Source: Pyropia yezoensis
Taxonomy: Eukaryota; Rhodophyta; Bangiophyceae; Bangiales; Bangiaceae
Assembly (NCBI GenBank): GCA_009829735.1
Contig: CM020618.1
Coordinates: 36,122,894 to 36,186,893, forward strand
Direction of reading: 5' to 3'
Length of the DNA: 64,000 bases
This document shows, one piece after another, positions 59,601-64,000 of the stretch (its first letter is position 1; the number at the start of each line of letters is the position of its first letter). The position numbers were made by a program, and so were the translations under genes. The notes beneath the pieces are model-generated. The model did no database searches and was not told the DNA's origin. It saw nothing but the letters and a program-made list of their open reading frames with translations.

Positions 59601-60796
59601 CTGGGTGGAACACTCTCCATGTTCACATGGGGCCGAGGAGAGGCGGCCGACTTGGCTTGGTGCTTCTCCTTTCCGGGCTTCGGGCCGCTACTCGCGCCCG
59701 CGTTGAGGGTGACCGCTACTACCGGTCCCTCATATTGGTCGATATAGCCGAACTTGGCTCCCGACTTGAAGTACTTGGGCGACGAGCTCAGGTTCATAAC
59801 CTGGATCCTCCACGGGACTCCGGCTTTGGAGTCCATCGTGCGAAGGGCAACATGCACTTGGTGCTTGCGAGCAAGACGGGGGTAGGGGTGCACCAACCCG
59901 TTCCCCGAAAAATCAGTTACAACGTCAACGTGCGCCAAATAAGTTGGGGGGCAACGTGACTTTACGGGCTAAACGCAGGGTAGCAGTAAACCCTTCCCTC
60001 ACAGAGTAAACAGGCTTCGACTGTGAGACTGTCACAGGAGCCACAGACTTTCCCTTACCAAGGATGGGGATGGTTTCCCCATTCATCAACTTGACGCAGT
60101 ACTCAGGGCCACAAATCAAAGGCACTTGTGTAACAACATAAGGGGTACCCAGAAGCAGGGGTACCGATATACTCTCAACTACTCCATAGGTCACGTCGAC
60201 CTCATGGGTCCCCAACCTAGTTGGTAGGGTCACGGCACCAACGATGGGAAGTACCCCACCATTGATATCGATCAGATGGTCAGCTTTAGACCTCCAGCGT
60301 TGGAGCTTCATCTCCTTTGGTAACAGCGACTTGCGTATCAAGGCGGCTCCTGACCCAGTATCAAGTACGATACGGGCACAGGTGGCACGGCCGGGGGCAA
60401 GTTGCATACGTCCAGCCACCTGGAAGTTCTCGCCCGTCAGCACCGCGATGACCCGACGTGGGTTTACGTTCTTGGGGAGCCCTACCCGAGGTGGGCGGAC
60501 TCCCTTAGGTCGCCGCAGTATCCGGCACGGTTGGTTCGTCCTCTTGGCCCACTTGGCCGAGGCTGCCGTTGTGAGCTTCGGACGGCCAGCTCCAACAGTC
60601 ATTCGTTTCCCGCCGGCTTGGCGTCCGAATCTGGGGGCGGAGGGGAAGAAGACCAGTCCGAGGACGACGTGTCCGCCTCCTCCGCCGAGGGTGTGGCGAC
60701 CGCGACGACCGGTCGAGACCCACCCTCGCGGCGTGAACGTACTTCGTTCGTAGCCGACTTCTTACTCGCATTCCTAACAAGTTGTTTGATGCGTTT
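56618..60796 (-). mobile_element. Ty3/gypsy chromovirus-type element B: protease, RT, RNase H, integrase, chromodomain
   Basis: Fossil LTR-class element on the minus strand. The protease segment (60602-59925) has the LDTGSG active site. The pol segment (59938-56618) is one long open frame of 1,106 aa with reverse transcriptase (YLDDIIVF, near 59025), RNase H, an HHCC integrase zinc domain, integrase core, and a C-terminal chromodomain (RVRWFGY with WEYVEDLP), which marks chromoviruses. Protease and pol overlap by 14 bp in different frames, an arrangement the group handles by frameshifting. Pol looks whole. Gag is mostly absent: the element is cut at 60796 by element C. No LTR of B is identified. 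Element B probably extends left to about 53.8 kb on the motif evidence. Confidence 0.85.
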
Positions 60797-61159
60797 TGTA
60801 GCAATATGGTTGGCCGTATTGTGACCCTAATGTTAGGGGGGCTACTTCTAATCCTTGGCTTTCAATTTGAGAGTCCGTACTGGTCACGGTATCTATAAGT
60901 TACGTATGACCAGAGGGACTTGCATCTTGGGGTGGAGGGTAGTTAGTAGTGTCTCCGAGGGTTTATAACGAGGGGGCCGGCGGTGAATCCACCGCCGGCC
61001 AAGGAAGAACAACAAACCCCTCCCATTTGGGCTCCCATCTTGGTCCCGTGGCTTGCGCTCCAAGGACAGCAACCTTGGCCTCCCGGTGACGTTGGTGCCG
61101 ATCCCCCTTGGTGAGTGTTCCCTGAGAGTGGACGTGCGACGGATTCCTATTGTGCTACA
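60797..61159 (+). repeat. Left LTR of element C
   Basis: 363 bp with 7-bp inverted ends (TGTAGCA/TGCTACA). Contains a GTTTATAACG string near 60960 and a near-perfect CCGGCGGTG-AATC-CACCGCCGG hairpin at about 60976-60999, both possible transcription signals. Confidence 0.85.
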
Positions 61160-61378
61160 TTGGTGGAGCAGCAGGGGACGGGTTTCCGTCACCCGTGTGG
61201 TGACGCCGTCTTCGGCCCTGGCACACGGATAGGGATCCGGTCCTTTTCTTGTACTCGTGGTGTTGCGACCTGTTCGATTGTGATGAGTTTTTACCTTTGA
61301 CTGTGATCTACTGTTACTCTCCCCAATCTACCCCCTCGCTCTCTTATTTGTGGTGATTGTTACGTCGGTTGACTGATT

Positions 61379-63568
61379 GTGACTATGTCTACCCAAGAGA
61401 CGGGGAACGTTCAAGATGACGGATCGGCGTCGACGCCGACTCCGGAGGTGACTACGGGAACCGGGATCGGGAACCCGATCGACAACATTGAGACGCCAAT
61501 GCTTTCCGGTGCCGGATCGACGTTTGGCACGGCTCGGACGGCAGGAGGCGGGGGCCCGCCTCAACTGTCATCGACCGACCTCACTCCGCCGCCTCCTTCA
61601 CCAGGGGATTCCCTGATGGCATCATTGGCCCGCATCGAGGCCCGGTTTTCCGGACTCGACGCTCGTCAAGAGCGGACGGAGGACGCAATGGCAGTGTTGA
61701 TGTCAACACGCCACACGACGGGACTCCGTCGTGTTCCTCCCACACCGGTACGGTTTGAACCGGCCGGACTACTTTCGGAGTCCACCGGGGTCGACCCCGG
61801 CGCAGCAACTTCCGGACAGCCCCCGGACACAATGGGGTATGGATCCGACTCGTCGGCAGAGTTGGAACGGAGTCACACGGAGCGATACGCTCGGAGCACC
61901 CGAAGCGGACTCCGCGGACACGACCCGGCGGATACTTACGCCGGTGGAGAGTCGGTTATTGGGGGAGGGGGTACCCTCTCACAGTATCCCCACGACGAAA
62001 GAGGCCAGGCAACTCGGGTTCCCGAGGTGCCGACGCCTGAAGTACCATCTTCAGTGGTGGAAGCTATGACCGCACAGGTAACTGCGAGCCTACTGAAGCG
62101 GATGGAGTCCGATGAGTTTGCTCATCAACTGGCTAAGCGACTGGATATCCAGGACGCTGACACGGAGATCGTCAACGAGGTCTTCCGGTCGGTTCTTACT
62201 CCGGAACATTATCGTTTGGAGGACCGCTCTACCACCGTATCGGAATCGATGCGTAATACGTCGCATCGGGCGATCCGCTCTATGCAGACCCTTTTGAAGG
62301 GAGTCCCTATGTTCGGGGGGCCGAACGGACGCCCGTTGGCAGTCATCGGCTTCTTGACTAGCTTCAAGGCAGCCGCAGACAAGGCGCTCGTTAACGAGGG
62401 GCTGGCCCTGGAGATCCTCCCGTTCTTTGTTGATGAACGGGTGCGAGGCATCCTTCGCCAGGCGTCCCCGATGCCGGGAATGAGGGTTGCGGCCACCCCC
62501 ATGGATTACCGTGGGATTCTCAAGGAGCTGCTGAGCAGTTACCTCAGTGAGGACAAGTGCGAGGACCACTACCGGGCCCTGCGCACTGCCACCGCCCAGA
62601 GCTGGGAGGATGAGGAGATGTTCGGACGACGGATTCAAGAGCTAGACTACGAGCTGGGGAAGCTTCTCGGAGAAGGGCAGCTACGGGCCATCCTGTTCGC
62701 AGGAGTATCCAACTACGTGCGGATATCCGCACGGGGCGCCAACACGGCACGGACGAACTTCAGTCGACTGATGCATATGTGCAAGTCCCTGGGGGACGCC
62801 TACCGGGTGCTTCACCCGGAGTGTGCTCTTGCCTCAAAGCCCAAGGGTGAGGGGAGCAAGCTCAATCTTACACCGGTACCGAGGCAAGACGAGATGGAAC
62901 GGAAGGCCGCACCGGTACTGGTGGCCACCGAGTACGCCCCCACGGGCGAGAAGGAACCACTGGTTGACCAGCAGGGCCACCTGCTGTTACCGGCTACGCC
63001 GGTGATTGATGAGCAAGGTACGGTAGCGTACATCGCTCCGGCGGGGACCCAGCTCCAGGTCAGCGAGGGCACGGGACGTCGCGTCCCGTACGTACGGACT
63101 ACGGGGTACTCCCCGGTGACGGGTAACCCTCACCAACCCTTGCCAACATGGGCGGTGCGCACGGAGGCACCTCCGCAGATTGCGGGCCGACCCAACCGGT
63201 TGGGGGAGTCCATGCTCCGGTTGACCCAAGGACCCAAGGCCTACCAGGGAGCAGGCACTCGGGCGCCAGAGGGAGGCAACCGCAGCTACGGGGCTACCAT
63301 GATGCGATCTCAAGGGGGGACCGGCACGTCCGGATGTATGTTGTGTGGGGATCCCCAGCACTGGGTGTCTTCCTGCCCACTCATCCCCGAGGAGTCTCGG
63401 CGGGCCGCGGCGCAACGCAAGGCATCCACCGGGGGGTATCCCGCTAGAGCACCCGGACCCGCACCGGGTAGGCAGCCAGCTCCAGGTGGAGTACTGGCCG
63501 TCGAGGAGGCACCTCCTCAGCCGGATGTCCCGGCTGACAGCACCCTACCAAGGGCGGGAAACGAGTAA
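61379..63568 (+). CDS. gag: Gag polyprotein of element C
   Basis: An uninterrupted frame of 729 aa with one CCHC zinc knuckle near the C-terminus (CMLCGDPQHWVSSC, about 63340). Residues about 220-480 form the helical capsid region (for example EILPFFVDERVRGILRQ and DYRGILKELLSSYL). The N-terminal 200 residues are Thr/Gly/Ser-rich and acidic. The layout is that of Ty3/gypsy Gag. The frame looks whole. Confidence 0.85.
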   Translation: MTMSTQETGNVQDDGSASTPTPEVTTGTGIGNPIDNIETPMLSGAGSTFGTARTAGGGGPPQLSSTDLTPPPPSPGDSLMASLARIEARFSGLDARQERTEDAMAVLMSTRHTTGLRRVPPTPVRFEPAGLLSESTGVDPGAATSGQPPDTMGYGSDSSAELERSHTERYARSTRSGLRGHDPADTYAGGESVIGGGGTLSQYPHDERGQATRVPEVPTPEVPSSVVEAMTAQVTASLLKRMESDEFAHQLAKRLDIQDADTEIVNEVFRSVLTPEHYRLEDRSTTVSESMRNTSHRAIRSMQTLLKGVPMFGGPNGRPLAVIGFLTSFKAAADKALVNEGLALEILPFFVDERVRGILRQASPMPGMRVAATPMDYRGILKELLSSYLSEDKCEDHYRALRTATAQSWEDEEMFGRRIQELDYELGKLLGEGQLRAILFAGVSNYVRISARGANTARTNFSRLMHMCKSLGDAYRVLHPECALASKPKGEGSKLNLTPVPRQDEMERKAAPVLVATEYAPTGEKEPLVDQQGHLLLPATPVIDEQGTVAYIAPAGTQLQVSEGTGRRVPYVRTTGYSPVTGNPHQPLPTWAVRTEAPPQIAGRPNRLGESMLRLTQGPKAYQGAGTRAPEGGNRSYGATMMRSQGGTGTSGCMLCGDPQHWVSSCPLIPEESRRAAAQRKASTGGYPARAPGPAPGRQPAPGGVLAVEEAPPQPDVPADSTLPRAGNE

Positions 63569-63668
63569 GAGGAAGGATGACCGGGGGGCGCTGGGGTAAC
63601 CCAAGCAAGCCACCCCGGAGTACCGCGGGGAAAGCCCCACGGCGAGCGCGTTTGAGCCGGCGCCGCAT

Positions 63669-64000
63669 TGTAGCAATATGGTTGTCCGTATTGTGACCCT
63701 AATAATAGGGGGGCTACTTCTAACCCTTAACTTTCAATTTGATAGTTCGTACTGGTCACGGTATCTATAAGTTACGTATGACCAGAGGGACTTGCATCTT
63801 GGGGTGGAGGGTAGTTAGTAGTGTCTCCGAGGGTTTATAACGAGGGGGCCGGTGGCGAATCCACCGCCGGCCAAGGTAGAACAACAAACCCCTCCCATTT
63901 GGGCTCCCATCTTGGTCCCGTGGCTTGCGCTCCAAGGACAGCAACCTTGGCCTCCCGGTGACGTTGGTGCCGATCCCCCTTGGTGAGTGTTCCCTGAGAG
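63669..64000 (+). repeat. Right LTR of element C (partial)
   Basis: Aligns without gaps to 60797-61128 with 11 substitutions, then the window ends. It confirms the element's boundaries and orientation. Confidence 0.9.

Larger units (their letters stand above)
60797..64000 (+). mobile_element. Gag-only LTR retrotransposon C (TR-GAG-like), right LTR cut by window end
   Basis: The left LTR is 60797-61159, starting TGTAGCA and ending TGCTACA. The right LTR begins at 63669 with the same start and runs off the window. The primer-binding site TGGTGGAGCAGCAGGGGA is at 61161-61178. Only a gag gene lies between the LTRs; no protease, RT or integrase is present, so the element must depend on others. 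Over the 332 shared LTR bases I count 11 differences (about 3.3 percent), so it is not a very recent insertion. It appears nested in element B. Confidence 0.85.

Noticed and set aside
1-64000. tRNA or rRNA genes
   Set aside because: I looked for T-arm GTTCGA-type strings with cloverleaf context and for rRNA-like sequence and saw none that held up. A tRNAscan-type search would settle this.

Overview
The window looks like nuclear DNA of a GC-rich eukaryotic alga. A bangiophyte red alga of the Porphyra/Pyropia kind is the best guess. This rests on very GC-rich, mostly intron-less genes full of Ala, Gly and Pro runs, many long poly-G and poly-C tracts, and a load of Harbinger, piggyBac and Ty3/gypsy-like elements. 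The species call is inference; no rRNA or organelle marker is present.

Layout. 1-15 kb is transposon debris: a decayed piggyBac-type transposase (2.1-4.8 kb, minus strand), a decayed Harbinger element with an accessory SANT/Myb-like gene (7.6-9.8 kb, plus) and a DDE nuclease (10.7-11.9 kb, minus), three copies of a small element packed with GCGTAC motifs, and a tandem repeat of about 187 bp. 15-47 kb is the host gene zone: a secreted transthyretin-like protein (minus), a protein joining a nucleotidyltransferase-type motif to a C-terminal JmjC/cupin domain (plus), a SET-domain methyltransferase (plus), SDA1 (60S ribosome biogenesis, plus) convergent with TELO2/TEL2 (PIKK maturation, minus), a psq-type helix-turn-helix protein (minus), a decayed ankyrin gene (plus) and a two-RRM RNA-binding protein with a probable 2-codon first exon (minus). 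Small inverted-repeat elements lie between them. 48.8-64 kb is a retroelement cluster: a pogo/Tigger transposase fragment cut by an LTR, an LTR plus partial gag, two diverged copies of an unknown ORF family, a chromodomain gypsy pol on the minus strand, and an LTR element that carries only gag and runs off the window end.

The host genes do not form an operon-like unit. SDA1, TELO2 and the RRM protein are housekeeping functions; the JmjC and SET proteins are predicted modifying enzymes. In three of these genes the reading frame changes at long G or C runs, so either the sequence carries homopolymer length errors or the runs vary in length.

The strongest unexplained signals are: (1) a palindromic heptamer (CAAGTTG/CAACTTG) found 21 times in 53.8-60.8 kb and only about five times in the rest of the window, tying a minus-strand pol and an opposite-strand unknown ORF into one element; (2) the GCGTAC-rich small elements whose end matches the right end of the Harbinger copy; (3) the gag-only LTR element; and (4) the nucleotidyltransferase-JmjC arrangement.
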